A stretch of DNA of 27,258 bases from an uncultured Clostridia bacterium (GTDB taxonomy: Bacteria > Bacillota > Clostridia > Christensenellales > Aristaeellaceae), in assembly GCA_934630975.1 (NCBI GenBank), contig CAKTXH010000028.1:1-27258 (forward strand), given 5' to 3'. This document shows positions 14,176 through 22,208 of the stretch, in pieces. The notes below the pieces were generated by a model. It saw only the letters and a list, made by a program, of their open reading frames with translations, was not told the DNA's origin and made no database searches. A program made the position numbers and the translations under genes. Every line of letters starts with the position of its first letter. Position 1 is the stretch's first letter.

Positions 14176-16080
14176 TTACGCACAAATCGACATTTCCGCG
14201 TCTTTCGCCATCCGTTCCATCTGCGCGCCCAGCGTCTGGGAAAGGCTCTGGCACAGCCGCGCCGCAAAGCCGTTCGCCGGGTCGGCCAGCGCCTTGATGA
14301 TCGCCTTTTCAATCTCCTCCCGCTGGCGGGAAAGGCCGCGCTTCACCGCCTTATCCGTCACCAGACCGCGCACCAGCAGCGGCAGTTTAGCCTTCGCCAG
14401 CGCCTTTTCCATGCCGCTTTTGCCGACCAGCGCCAGCAGAACACCCGCCGCCGCGCCCGCGACCAGGCCGACCGGCCCGGCGCTCACCAGCGCCACGCCG
14501 CCGCCCCCGCAGACGCTCGCGCCGACGACCGCCAGCACCACGCCCATCAGCCCGGAAAGAATATCCATGCCCATCGCGTCCAGCAGCGAAAGCCGCACGC
14601 CGCAAAGCCCCGCGTCCACCTTCGCCCCGGTCAGGCTCATCCGCTCCGGCGGTACGCCGCAGCGCACGCAAAGCGTCGTCAATTCGTTTTCCAGATTGCG
14701 CATCAGCTCGTCCAGCCACGCTTGCAGCTCGTCCTCGATGCGTTCGCAGAGCGCGTCCCCGGCGAACGCCTTGGAAATCCGCCGCTCGACCTTTTTGTTC
14801 AGTTCCTCGATGGTGTCAATGCCGCCCCTGCGCCAAAGAGCCACCGTCTCCAGCGTGCTCTCCTGCGCGATATCGAACAGCGCCTTCGCCACCGGCTCAT
14901 ACAGTTCGTGCGCGCTCGCGTTCACCGCCACGGAGAGCTTTTCGCCGTGCGCGATGGAAGCGACTTCCCGCCGGAACGTGCCCAGCCGCTCATCCACGCG
15001 CCCGGCGTAGGCCAGCCCGCGCGCAATCGAACATTCCGGCTCGGGGCAGAGCACGACCAGCGCCTCGGCAAACGCCGCGCGGCAGGCCTGCTGGAAGAAC
15101 GCCATGCGCGACGCGCCGCCCGTCAGAATCACGACTTCCGGCGGGCAGTTTCGGCTGACCTCCACCGCCGCGCGCAGCGCGTCCTCGAGGCAGCCGACAA
15201 AGCTCCTGCCGCCCAGCGCGGCCATCGGTTCTTCCACCATCTCGCGGATGCTCGCCCCGCCGATGGCCAGTTCCAACGCCAGCGGCTCGTCGTAGCAGAC
15301 CGTCAGCGTTCGGGTCAGCGGCGTTTCCGCCCATTTTTCCTCGTCGAGGAAATAGCTTTCCTTGAGCCGCCGCGCCTCCAGTTCGCAATAGCTGCGCCAC
15401 GCGGGGCTTTCCGCAAACACGGCTTCAAGCGCCTTTTTGTCCTTCGACGTCACCAGCGCGCGGGCGAGAATCAGTTCGTCGATCAGGCCGCCGCCCAGAT
15501 TCGTATCGCCGAAAAGCGACACGTTCTGCTGGTGTCCATCCACGATATAGGCGAAATCCGTCGTCGAAGAGCCGATGTCGATGACCATCGCGCTCTTTTT
15601 CATCAGTTCCGGGCTGACGCGCAGGCCGCGCGCGTGCCGCGCGTAGAGAAACGCGGCGCGCGGCTCGGGCACAACGCTGACGTTCGGAAAACCCGCCGAT
15701 TCCAGCAGCGCGGCGTATTGCTCCCGCCTGCCGTCGCCCCAGCCCGCCGGGCAGCCAACCACCGTCCGGCTCACCTCGGCCATCAGCGCGGGCTGCGTGC
15801 GAACCAGCTCGTTCATCACGCCCTGCGCAAACGCGCGCACGTCCGCCGACGCGGCCGGGTCGGTCAGGTAGCGCGATTTGAAGCGCACCTTCGCCTCCGC
15901 CGCGCCGTCCGTCACGCTGGCCTCCTCGCCGATGACGATGCGCCCGTTCTTCACGCCCACGGCGGAAAGCAGGCTGTTTCTGCCGCGGAGCGGCAGGACG
16001 CGCGGCTCGACGGTGGAATCCTCGTCCAGCAGCGTCACGGCGCTCTCGCCGTCGCCCAGATCAAAGCCCAAAATCTTCAT
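14176..16080 (-). CDS. Hsp70-like ATPase with hydrophobic C-terminal segment
   Basis: A 634-residue protein with an Hsp70/actin-type ATPase domain at residues 1-370: phosphate-1 loop GFDLGDGESAV, the Hsp70-like VVGCPAGWGDGRREQYAALLESAG and EPRAA segments, phosphate-2 VIDIGSSTTDF (166-176), LGGGLIDELI, and the adenosine motif ILTGGASRM (318-326). The usual Hsp70 peptide-binding domain is absent. Instead, residues 370-500 look helical, 507-553 are a glycine-rich hydrophobic stretch that could be a membrane hairpin, and the tail is charged and helical. The ATG at 16080 (GAAGGAGG upstream) is two bases after the stop of the partner gene. It is not DnaK. Confidence 0.85.
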   Translation of the reverse strand: MKILGFDLGDGESAVTLLDEDSTVEPRVLPLRGRNSLLSAVGVKNGRIVIGEEASVTDGAAEAKVRFKSRYLTDPAASADVRAFAQGVMNELVRTQPALMAEVSRTVVGCPAGWGDGRREQYAALLESAGFPNVSVVPEPRAAFLYARHARGLRVSPELMKKSAMVIDIGSSTTDFAYIVDGHQQNVSLFGDTNLGGGLIDELILARALVTSKDKKALEAVFAESPAWRSYCELEARRLKESYFLDEEKWAETPLTRTLTVCYDEPLALELAIGGASIREMVEEPMAALGGRSFVGCLEDALRAAVEVSRNCPPEVVILTGGASRMAFFQQACRAAFAEALVVLCPEPECSIARGLAYAGRVDERLGTFRREVASIAHGEKLSVAVNASAHELYEPVAKALFDIAQESTLETVALWRRGGIDTIEELNKKVERRISKAFAGDALCERIEDELQAWLDELMRNLENELTTLCVRCGVPPERMSLTGAKVDAGLCGVRLSLLDAMGMDILSGLMGVVLAVVGASVCGGGGVALVSAGPVGLVAGAAAGVLLALVGKSGMEKALAKAKLPLLVRGLVTDKAVKRGLSRQREEIEKAIIKALADPANGFAARLCQSLSQTLGAQMERMAKDAEMSICA

Positions 16081-16082
16081 GT

Positions 16083-16928
16083 TCACGCCTCCTTCGCGGC
16101 CATCGGCGCGACCGCCGCCACGCCCCGGCGCACCAATTCGCCGTCGCGCACCAGCGCCGGGCGAACCGTCCGCTCGCCGCTTCGGGCGGGCAGCACGTCA
16201 AACAGCGACGCGTGCTCCGCGTCGTAAAACACGCTCTGCACGCCCAGCATGCGCAGGTACTGCTCCGCCTGGTCGAGACTGCGCAGCGCCAGATCCTGCC
16301 GCCCCGAGGCGCGCGCCTCCATCATCGCGGAAAGCAGATCGAGCATCGCCTCGTCCGCCGTGCCGGAAAGGCGCGCCGGGCCGTTATCCTGCTCGATGAG
16401 CGCCAGATCCGCCGCGCACAAATCCGCCGCCTGGCAGATTTCGCCGACCTCGCGCACCATGTCCGCCGCGTCGATCACGGCTTCCGCCTGCGCGTGCGGG
16501 GTCTGCTTCGCCGTCGCGGTCAGCGGGCCGTTCACGCCGAAGAGCATCAGCAGCGCGCCCAGCGCCTGCAAAAGCGCGAAGGTCATCTTCCCGCCGACGG
16601 CTTCATAGACCGCCAGCGCCGCGAGCACCACCGCGCCCGCGCCAACCGCCCCGCGCCGCACTTTGCTCGGCTGTTCCTCGGTCTCCTCCAGCACAATCTG
16701 CGCCCTGGCGCGGCCGGCGCGCAGGCTCAGCGGCAGACGCTTGGCCAGCGCCATCACGGCCTGCTGCCGCTGGCGGGCGAAATCATCCTGCTCATCCTGC
16801 GCCAGATCGCAGGCAATCTGTTCCAGCGTCATCGTCGCGGCGGCAATCGCCTGCGGCATATTTTCACTTTCCTCCAGCTGCGCTCGAAGCGTATCCTTTC
16901 GGTTTTCAAAAGCGGCGACAGCGTTCAT
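16083..16928 (-). CDS. Double-span membrane protein with GrpE-like C-terminus
   Basis: A 281-residue protein: a coiled, charged N-terminal region (1-90), two closely spaced membrane helices (about 93-111 and 115-132), then a soluble C-terminal half. From about 194 to 275 it reads like the end of GrpE: a helix ending YLRMLGVQSVFYD, an EHASLFD turn comparable to GrpE's F-D-P-x-x-H region, and a TVRPALVRDGELVRRGVA segment matching the GrpE beta-wing RPA-x-V motif. This suggests a membrane-anchored nucleotide-exchange factor for the Hsp70-like protein encoded immediately downstream. The GrpE relation is my inference from motifs; the topology predicts both ends in the cytoplasm. Confidence 0.7.
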   Translation of the reverse strand: MNAVAAFENRKDTLRAQLEESENMPQAIAAATMTLEQIACDLAQDEQDDFARQRQQAVMALAKRLPLSLRAGRARAQIVLEETEEQPSKVRRGAVGAGAVVLAALAVYEAVGGKMTFALLQALGALLMLFGVNGPLTATAKQTPHAQAEAVIDAADMVREVGEICQAADLCAADLALIEQDNGPARLSGTADEAMLDLLSAMMEARASGRQDLALRSLDQAEQYLRMLGVQSVFYDAEHASLFDVLPARSGERTVRPALVRDGELVRRGVAAVAPMAAKEA

Positions 16929-16966
16929 ATGTGTCCCCCGTTTCCTTTGTTTTTTTGGGATAGCTC

Positions 16967-16996
16967 ATTGTACCCCGCATCGGCGGCGTTTGTCAA
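16967..16996 (-). promoter_or_regulatory. Promoter of the Hsp70-like two-gene unit
   Basis: Perfect TTGACA (16991-16996) and TACAAT (16967-16972) with an 18-base spacer, about 40 bases upstream of the membrane-protein start. No CIRCE palindrome is present, so the unit does not look HrcA-controlled. Confidence 0.8.
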
Positions 16997-17009
16997 TTGA
17001 CCGCAGCCG

Positions 17010-17038
17010 TTGCGGCCGCGCCGATTGTCGGCTATAAT
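17010..17038 (+). promoter_or_regulatory. Promoter of the pseudouridine synthase gene
   Basis: A perfect TATAAT (17033-17038) lies 17 bases from a weak -35, TTGCGG (17010-17015). It diverges from the Hsp70-unit promoter; the leader would be about 90 bases. Confidence 0.6.
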
Positions 17039-17056
17039 GTCGGTGTCGGAAATGAC

Positions 17057-17110
17057 GAAAAGATTCGGGAGACGCCCCGTGCGGCGCGCCGACTGACGGC
17101 CAATCTTCTC
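17057..17110 (+). other. Possible structured leader of the pseudouridine synthase mRNA
   Basis: GAAAAGATT (17057-17065) and AATCTTCTC (17102-17110) are inverted 8-of-9 arms around a GC-rich middle that can form a second stem (CGCC with GGCG). No T tract follows, and the ribosome binding site (about 17123-17130) lies outside. Confidence 0.35.
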
Positions 17111-17133
17111 CCTTTGCGTACACAGGAGGCCTT

Positions 17134-18030
17134 ATGCGCATCTTAACCTATATCACCACCGAGGAGGACGCGGGCCGCGCGGCGCGCAGCGTCGTTCCGC
17201 GCCGTTTCCAACTGGGCACACACGCGTTTCGGCGGCTCAAGGTCGAAGGCGGCATCCTCTGCGACGGCGCGCCCCTCCGCGCGGACACGGTTCTGCGCGC
17301 GGGTCAGCGGCTTGAAATCCGCTTGGACAACGGCGACGCACAGGCCGCGCCGACCGCCGCCGCATTGGACGGCCTGCCGCCGTCCTTCATCCGCTATATC
17401 GACGAGGATATCATCGTCGTCAGCAAGGGCGCGCCGCTGGCCACGCTTCCCTGCGGCCATATCCACACCGGCACACTTCGCGAACAGCTTGCCGCCCTGC
17501 TCGGGCAGGACGCGGCGGCGTTTGATTATCATCCCGTCAACCGGCTGGACAAGGGCACGAGCGGCCTGCTCTGCGTCGCGCGCCATGCCCACGCCCAGCG
17601 CCTGCTGACCCGCCAATTGCACACGGACGGCTTCATCCGCGAATACCTCGCCGTGACCGAAGGCGTTCCCGATAAGCCCGAAGGCGTGATCGACGCGCCG
17701 ATTGCCCGCCTCGGCGCAGGCGCAAAGCGCGCCGTCCACCCCGACGGCCAGCGCGCCGTGACGCGTTACCGCGTCGAGCAGATCGCCGGAAGCCGCGCGC
17801 TCATCCGTCTGCGGCTGGAAACCGGGCGCACCCATCAGATTCGCGTCCATCTGTCGCATATCGGCTGCCCCATCTGCGGCGATTATCTCTATGGCCGCGA
17901 ACTGCCCGAACTGAAAGACCGCTTCGCGCTCCATTCCACCTATCTGCGCTGCACGCAGCCCGTCACGGGCGAGACGGTGGAGGTTGACGAGCCGCTGCCG
18001 GAAGAATTGGAAAGACTCCTTCACGTATAA
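17134..18030 (+). CDS. RluA-family RNA pseudouridine synthase
   Basis: A 298-residue enzyme that isomerises uridine to pseudouridine in rRNA or tRNA. It has an N-terminal S4-like RNA-binding region, then the RluA catalytic core: DEDIIVVSKGAPLATLP, the catalytic-loop HPVNRLDKGTSGLL (D139), IREYLAVTEG, and the closing motif RTHQIRVHLSHIGCPICGDYLYG (from R232). The motif reads NRLDKGTSG rather than the commoner HRLDxxTSG, a common variant. The RNA target cannot be told. ATG 17134 follows ACAGGAGG. It has its own promoter and ends in a terminator directly after its stop. Confidence 0.93.
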   Translation: MRILTYITTEEDAGRAARSVVPRRFQLGTHAFRRLKVEGGILCDGAPLRADTVLRAGQRLEIRLDNGDAQAAPTAAALDGLPPSFIRYIDEDIIVVSKGAPLATLPCGHIHTGTLREQLAALLGQDAAAFDYHPVNRLDKGTSGLLCVARHAHAQRLLTRQLHTDGFIREYLAVTEGVPDKPEGVIDAPIARLGAGAKRAVHPDGQRAVTRYRVEQIAGSRALIRLRLETGRTHQIRVHLSHIGCPICGDYLYGRELPELKDRFALHSTYLRCTQPVTGETVEVDEPLPEELERLLHV

Positions 18031-18086
18031 AAATCCCCCCGCCGCGTCATGATACGGGTATCAAACGCAGACAGGGGGATTTTTTT
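18031..18086 (+). terminator. Long-stem terminator that also carries a ribosome binding site
   Basis: ATCCCCC (from 18033) pairs with GGGGGAT (18074-18080), and inner stems GCGT/ACGC and TGATA/TATCA (loop CGGG) stack inside; seven T follow. The AGGGGG of the 3' arm lies eight bases upstream of an ATG at 18087 and can serve as a ribosome binding site for the next gene. Confidence 0.75.
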
Positions 18087-18293
18087 ATGGCTCATTCAAG
18101 CAAAAACTCGGCGAAAGCATGGAACCCGCCCGCGCAGAAGGGCAAGCCCCGCACGGGCGGGGACGTGGCCAGCAGCACGGAATGCACCGGGCTGACCCCG
18201 GCCGAACCGGAGGATTTGGAAGAAGCCTACGCGCTCGGCGAGCTATACGCCGTGCATACGCTCAGGCCGAACGAGAATCAGCCTTCACAGTGA
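18087..18293 (+). CDS. Small conserved-looking protein of unknown function
   Basis: A 68-residue protein starting MAHSSKNSAKAWNPPAQKGK. It has a basic, proline-rich N-terminus, a central segment with GGDVASSTECTGL, and an acidic stretch with DLEEAYALGELYAVH. The pattern (GK-x-R-T-GG...SSTECTGL...ELYAVH) looks like a short protein I have seen in Clostridia without a known role, but I cannot name a family. The ATG follows immediately after the T tract of the terminator at 18031-18086, and its only ribosome binding site is inside that hairpin. It may be read only when the hairpin is open. Its stop overlaps the stop of the convergent esterase gene by nine bases. Confidence 0.65.
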   Translation: MAHSSKNSAKAWNPPAQKGKPRTGGDVASSTECTGLTPAEPEDLEEAYALGELYAVHTLRPNENQPSQ

Positions 18294-18932
18294 ATCCATC
18301 ATCCACTTGACGCCTTTCGCTACGCGCAATTCCGGCTCGCAGAAGTGATTGCCCGCGTTCCATTCCAGCGCGCAATCCACTTTTCTTTCGCTCAACCGCG
18401 CATATAATGCGCGAATCTCGTTTCCGACAGCCGCCATCGCGCGGTTTTTTGTTTGCTCCTCACGGTCTCCGAGACTCAGATAAACATATTCGGCGCGAAT
18501 CGGGTGCGCCTGTTCATAATCGCCGTAACCCGGAAACCAGACCGACGGCGAAACGCCCGCGACGGCGTTGAACCGTTCGCTTTGACTGCCCGCCCAGAGC
18601 GCGAACAGCCCGGAAAGCGAATAACCGCACAACGCAATTTTTGTCTGCTCCGTCAGATGGTACGCCGCAAACAGCTCGGGAATCAGCGTGGTTTGGATGT
18701 ACGCAAGCGTTTTCTCCGCCTGCCCTGCAAAGCCATGTTTGCCAAAAACGGGCGGCGCGGGCCATGGCGAGAGCGCGTCGTTCCAGTCCTCCACCGCGAA
18801 CGCGGCCCAGAGCGGCAGAGCGCCGCCCATGCTTTGCAGCGCCTTGACCTCATCCTCCAGCCGTTCCAGTTCCCGCGCGTCCAGCGCCTGAATCACGAGC
18901 AGACCGCTATCCGGGTTGCCGCAGACCTTCAC
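18285..18932 (-). CDS. Alpha/beta-hydrolase esterase (PF00756-like)
   Basis: A 215-residue hydrolase of the putative-esterase type. The nucleophile elbow is ALCGYSLSGLFAL with S105; candidate acid and base are D156 (SLGDREEQ) and H196 (WNAGNHFCEP). VSPSVWFPG is also typical for this family, which contains siderophore and sugar-ester esterases. There is no signal peptide, so it is probably cytoplasmic. The start GTG at 18932 overlaps the stop of the FAD protein gene as GTGA, so the two are coupled. It is the last gene of the tex unit; I see no terminator between it and the convergent small gene. Confidence 0.82.
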   Translation of the reverse strand: MKVCGNPDSGLLVIQALDARELERLEDEVKALQSMGGALPLWAAFAVEDWNDALSPWPAPPVFGKHGFAGQAEKTLAYIQTTLIPELFAAYHLTEQTKIALCGYSLSGLFALWAGSQSERFNAVAGVSPSVWFPGYGDYEQAHPIRAEYVYLSLGDREEQTKNRAMAAVGNEIRALYARLSERKVDCALEWNAGNHFCEPELRVAKGVKWMMDSL

Positions 18933-20329
18933 GCCTCGTTCTCCGCCAGCTTTCTGCCCATCAGCACGCCCATCGCGGAGGCCATCATCAGCCCGCGCGT
19001 CCAGCCGGAGGAATCGCCGAGGCAGTGCAGGCCGCGGACGTTGGTGTTCAGCTCCTCATCCATCTTGACGCGGTTGGAGTAGAACTTGAGTTCCGGCGAA
19101 TACAGCAGCGTTTCGGAGGAGGCGAAGCCCGGCACGACGATATCCGCCGCCTGAATGAAGTTGATGATGTTGGTCATCGCGCGGTACGGCATCGCGGCGG
19201 TGATATCGCCCGCGACCGCGTCCGGCAGGGTCGGGCGCACGTTGCTCTGCGCCAGCTCCTTTTCCCAGGTGCGCTTGCCGTCGAGAATATCGCCGAAGCG
19301 CTGCACGAGGATATGGCCGTTGGCGAGCATGTTGGTCAGCTCGCCGACCTTCTGCGCGTAGGCAATCGGCTGATTGAACGGGATGGAGAAGTTGTGGCTG
19401 CACAGCACGGAAACGTTGGTATTGTCGCTCTTGAGATCCTTATAGCTGTGGCCGTTGACGACGGCGAGGTCGTTGTCGTAGTTTTCCTGGCTGACGAAGC
19501 CGCCGGGGTTCTGGCAGAAGGTGCGCACCTTGTTCTTGAACGGGCGCGGATAGCCGATCAGCTTGCTCTCGTAGAGCACGCGGTTGACCTCCTCCATGAC
19601 CTCGTTGCGGCACTCGACGCGCACACCGATATCGACCGTGCCGGGCTGGTGGGCGATGCCGTGCTCGGCGCAGAGCTTTTCTAGCCAGTCCGCGCCGCGG
19701 CGGCCCGTCGCCACGACGGTGTGCTGCGCGCGGATTTCCTGCGTCTGCTCGCCCTTGCGCAGGGACACGCCGAGGCAGGTTTCGCCGTCCATCAGCAGCT
19801 CCTCGCACTCCCAGCCGAAGAGCAGCTCCACGTCGTTCTCGCGCAGGTAGTTTTCCAGCGCGAGGTAGAGCGTCTGCGCCTTTTCCGTGCCGAGGTGGCG
19901 AATCGGGCAATCGACCAGCTTGAGGCCCGCCCGAATCGCGCGGCGGCGGATCTGGCGCACCTCTTCGGTGTTGCCCAGACCCTCGATGTGGCTGTCCGCG
20001 CCGAACTCGAGGTAGATGCCGTCGGTGTAGTCGATCAGATCCTGCGCGTTGCGCTCGCCGATGAGCGTCGGGAAATCGCCGCCGACCTCGTGAGAGAGGG
20101 AGAGCTTTCCATCGGAAAACGCGCCCGCGCCGGAAAAGCCGGTGGTGATGTGGCAATACGGGCGGCAGTTGACGCAGTGCTTGGTGACGGTTTTCGGGCA
20201 GCGGCGCTTTTCAATCGGCTGGCCCTTTTCCACGATGGTGATGCGCTTTTTGCTTCCCCGGCGAATCATTTCAATCGCGGTGAAGATGCCCGCCGGGCCT
20301 GCGCCGACGATGACGATATCGGTATTCAT
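18929..20329 (-). CDS. FAD-dependent dehydrogenase (COG2509 type)
   Basis: A 466-residue flavoprotein of uncharacterised COG2509. The dinucleotide-binding motif is DIVIVGAGPAGIFTAIE (residues 4-20, GxGxxG at 9-14). It is followed by a cysteine cluster C44, C52, C55, C59 in CPKTVTKHCVNCRPYC and the family signature TGFSGAGAFSDGKLSLS. A second FAD motif is VVATGRRGADWL, and the end carries GLHCLGDSSGWTRGLMMASAMG. The reaction is unknown; the cysteines could ligate a metal or an iron-sulfur cluster. ATG 20329 has GGAGGAA upstream; a longer frame to 20368 exists. It overlaps the esterase gene start by four bases. Confidence 0.88.
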   Translation of the reverse strand: MNTDIVIVGAGPAGIFTAIEMIRRGSKKRITIVEKGQPIEKRRCPKTVTKHCVNCRPYCHITTGFSGAGAFSDGKLSLSHEVGGDFPTLIGERNAQDLIDYTDGIYLEFGADSHIEGLGNTEEVRQIRRRAIRAGLKLVDCPIRHLGTEKAQTLYLALENYLRENDVELLFGWECEELLMDGETCLGVSLRKGEQTQEIRAQHTVVATGRRGADWLEKLCAEHGIAHQPGTVDIGVRVECRNEVMEEVNRVLYESKLIGYPRPFKNKVRTFCQNPGGFVSQENYDNDLAVVNGHSYKDLKSDNTNVSVLCSHNFSIPFNQPIAYAQKVGELTNMLANGHILVQRFGDILDGKRTWEKELAQSNVRPTLPDAVAGDITAAMPYRAMTNIINFIQAADIVVPGFASSETLLYSPELKFYSNRVKMDEELNTNVRGLHCLGDSSGWTRGLMMASAMGVLMGRKLAENEA

Positions 20330-20377
20330 GTTGTTCCTCCTGTTTTCTAAGCCAAAACGCTTGGCCATACATCCTGT

Positions 20378-22207
20378 TTACAGCTCGACCCGAACGACGG
20401 CGGCGACGCTCTGCCCACCGCTTCGGCCCGTTCCGCAGAGATAGGCGCAGCCGTCTGCGTCGAGGGTCAGCCGCGCCTGTTCGAGCGCAAAGTCCGCGCC
20501 GACCGCGACAGCCGTTCCGCCGTCCGCAGTCTGGATGGCGCTGACGTTTCCGCCCGCCTTTTCGTCATACGAGACGAGCAGCAGCAGCCCCTTCTGCCTG
20601 TCATACGCCATATCGCGCACGCAACCGACGGTCTGCCCGGCTTCCTTCGTCTCCACCGGGACGATTTGGCGCAGCACGCCTTCATGGCCGACGACGGCCA
20701 GCGCCGCCGTCTGGCGCATATCCTGCCCTTCGCCGGTGAGATAGCGCCCGCCGAGGGCATAGCTTCCATCCGGCAGTTCGAGCGCGCAGAGCCATTCGAG
20801 CCTGTCCGCCGCCGTGTGGATCACGGTGCGCAGCCGCCAGCTTTCGCCGCCCTGCGCATCCTCCAGCGCCACGACCGCGCCGCCGGTTTCCTCGCGCCAT
20901 GTCAAAACGCCGCCGGAAACAGGCTGTCTGCCCGCCTCGCGCGCCGCCGGCGCGTCGGTTTCATATGTCTCTCCGTCCGCGCTGACGGATACGCCGACCC
21001 GCTGGCCGTCGTCCCGCTCGAGCAGCAGAAAAACGCCGTTTTCCTGCGCCCATGCGTCCAGCAGCATGCAGCCGGTCTGCGCATAGAGCGCAAGGTTATA
21101 TTCGCCGCCCGCCGTCTCGATTCCTTCGTCGGGCAGAAAGACGATCTCCGCGCGCCCGCCGCCGACGCTCTCCGCGTCCATCAGCAGCGCCGTTTCGCCG
21201 CTCAGCCCGGCCATGTCTTCCAGTGCGCCCAGCGACGCGTCCCGGGCATAATCCACGCGCTGGCTGCCCAGCAGGCGTCCATCCTCGTCGAAGTAGACGA
21301 GCTGTTCCCCGCTCTGCCCGACAAACCCGCTCGAGTTGGCGGCCAGCCGCTCAAACGGCGCATCCGTCGCCGCCGCAAAGATCATTTCGCCCAGCGCGTT
21401 CACGCGGGCGAGGAAGCCCCCGCCGCCGCTTCGCCCGGCGGCCACCGTCGAGCCATCCTCCAGCGGCAGAACCGCCGTCACTTCGTCCGCCGCCGCGCCG
21501 GAAAGCGCAACCCTCGTCGGCGCATCCTCCGTGCCGGGCGTGACCAGCAGAATTCCGGCTTCGCCGTTTTCGCAATCCGCCGAAACAAGGCGGCCGCTTC
21601 CATCCAGACACGGTGCCAAATCGACCGCGCCTTTGGCAAAGCTCGCCCCGCGCGTCACCCGCCCGTCCAGATCCAGATCCGCGACGCAGCAGGTATCGTC
21701 GCCGTGATCGACAATCAGCGCCAGATGCGGTGCGCCGTCCCGGTCGTAGGGCATGCCAACCATCGCCGCGCCGCCGTGCGCGCAGGCCTCCCCGGTCGCC
21801 GGGGCCGTCCTGCGCTGCGCCAGCTTTCCCTCGCTGCCGACGAGCAGCCATTCCAGCCCGTCGATGCCCCGGCCCGTCAGCACGGCGGAAATCTGCCGGT
21901 TTTCGTGCGCAAAGGGCGCGCTCATCTCGTTGCGCCCGTCCTTCGCCGTGCAGTAACTCCAAAGCGGCGCGCCTTCGCCGTTTAAACACAGCATCCAGCC
22001 CGTCTGGTTGCTCCTCGTGCGCATCTCCAAATCGCCGTTGCGCGAATCCGTCCGCCCGACGGCAATCAGCCCGTCGCCGTATTCAATCAGCCGGGTCAGG
22101 CGATCCGCGCCGCTTCCGCCGTAACTGCGCGTCCTTCCCTCCGCCAGAGCGGGCGCGCTCAGCAGCAGCAGCAGCGCCGCCATCCCCGCAAGAATCCCCC
22201 TCCGCAT
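20378..22207 (-). CDS. Secreted beta-propeller-like protein of unknown function
   Basis: A 609-residue protein with a signal peptide (MRRGILAGMAALLLLLSAPALAEG, cleavage expected after ALA). The mature part consists of repeated strand-rich units. The first, with TRSYGGSGADRLTRLIEY, DGLIAVGRTDSRNGD and a W-x-x-x-x-N-G-E-G-x-P-L-W pattern, matches the GGxGxD...GxxxxG...S..GD...D..G...W repeat of secreted beta-propellers. Later units such as LPLEDGSTVAAGRSGGGGFLARVNALGEM repeat the theme. No catalytic residues are apparent. The ATG at 22207 is one base after the tex stop, so it is in the tex operon, an unusual partner for an RNA-binding protein. Confidence 0.8.
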   Translation of the reverse strand: MRRGILAGMAALLLLLSAPALAEGRTRSYGGSGADRLTRLIEYGDGLIAVGRTDSRNGDLEMRTRSNQTGWMLCLNGEGAPLWSYCTAKDGRNEMSAPFAHENRQISAVLTGRGIDGLEWLLVGSEGKLAQRRTAPATGEACAHGGAAMVGMPYDRDGAPHLALIVDHGDDTCCVADLDLDGRVTRGASFAKGAVDLAPCLDGSGRLVSADCENGEAGILLVTPGTEDAPTRVALSGAAADEVTAVLPLEDGSTVAAGRSGGGGFLARVNALGEMIFAAATDAPFERLAANSSGFVGQSGEQLVYFDEDGRLLGSQRVDYARDASLGALEDMAGLSGETALLMDAESVGGGRAEIVFLPDEGIETAGGEYNLALYAQTGCMLLDAWAQENGVFLLLERDDGQRVGVSVSADGETYETDAPAAREAGRQPVSGGVLTWREETGGAVVALEDAQGGESWRLRTVIHTAADRLEWLCALELPDGSYALGGRYLTGEGQDMRQTAALAVVGHEGVLRQIVPVETKEAGQTVGCVRDMAYDRQKGLLLLVSYDEKAGGNVSAIQTADGGTAVAVGADFALEQARLTLDADGCAYLCGTGRSGGQSVAAVVRVEL

Positions 22208-22208
22208 G

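Noticed and set aside
14722..16227. Plus-strand open frame (501 codons) opposite the Hsp70-like gene
   Set aside because: Antisense shadow; composition is arginine- and histidine-rich and no ribosome binding site is present.
16929..17133. CIRCE element before the Hsp70-like unit
   Set aside because: I looked for TTAGCACTC-N9-GAGTGCTAA and found none; only a short TGTCAATTGACC palindrome formed by the back-to-back -35-like boxes.
20330..20377. Terminator between the propeller and FAD genes
   Set aside because: GCCAA/TTGGC can pair, but the stem is only 5-6 bp and no T tract follows, so read-through is expected.
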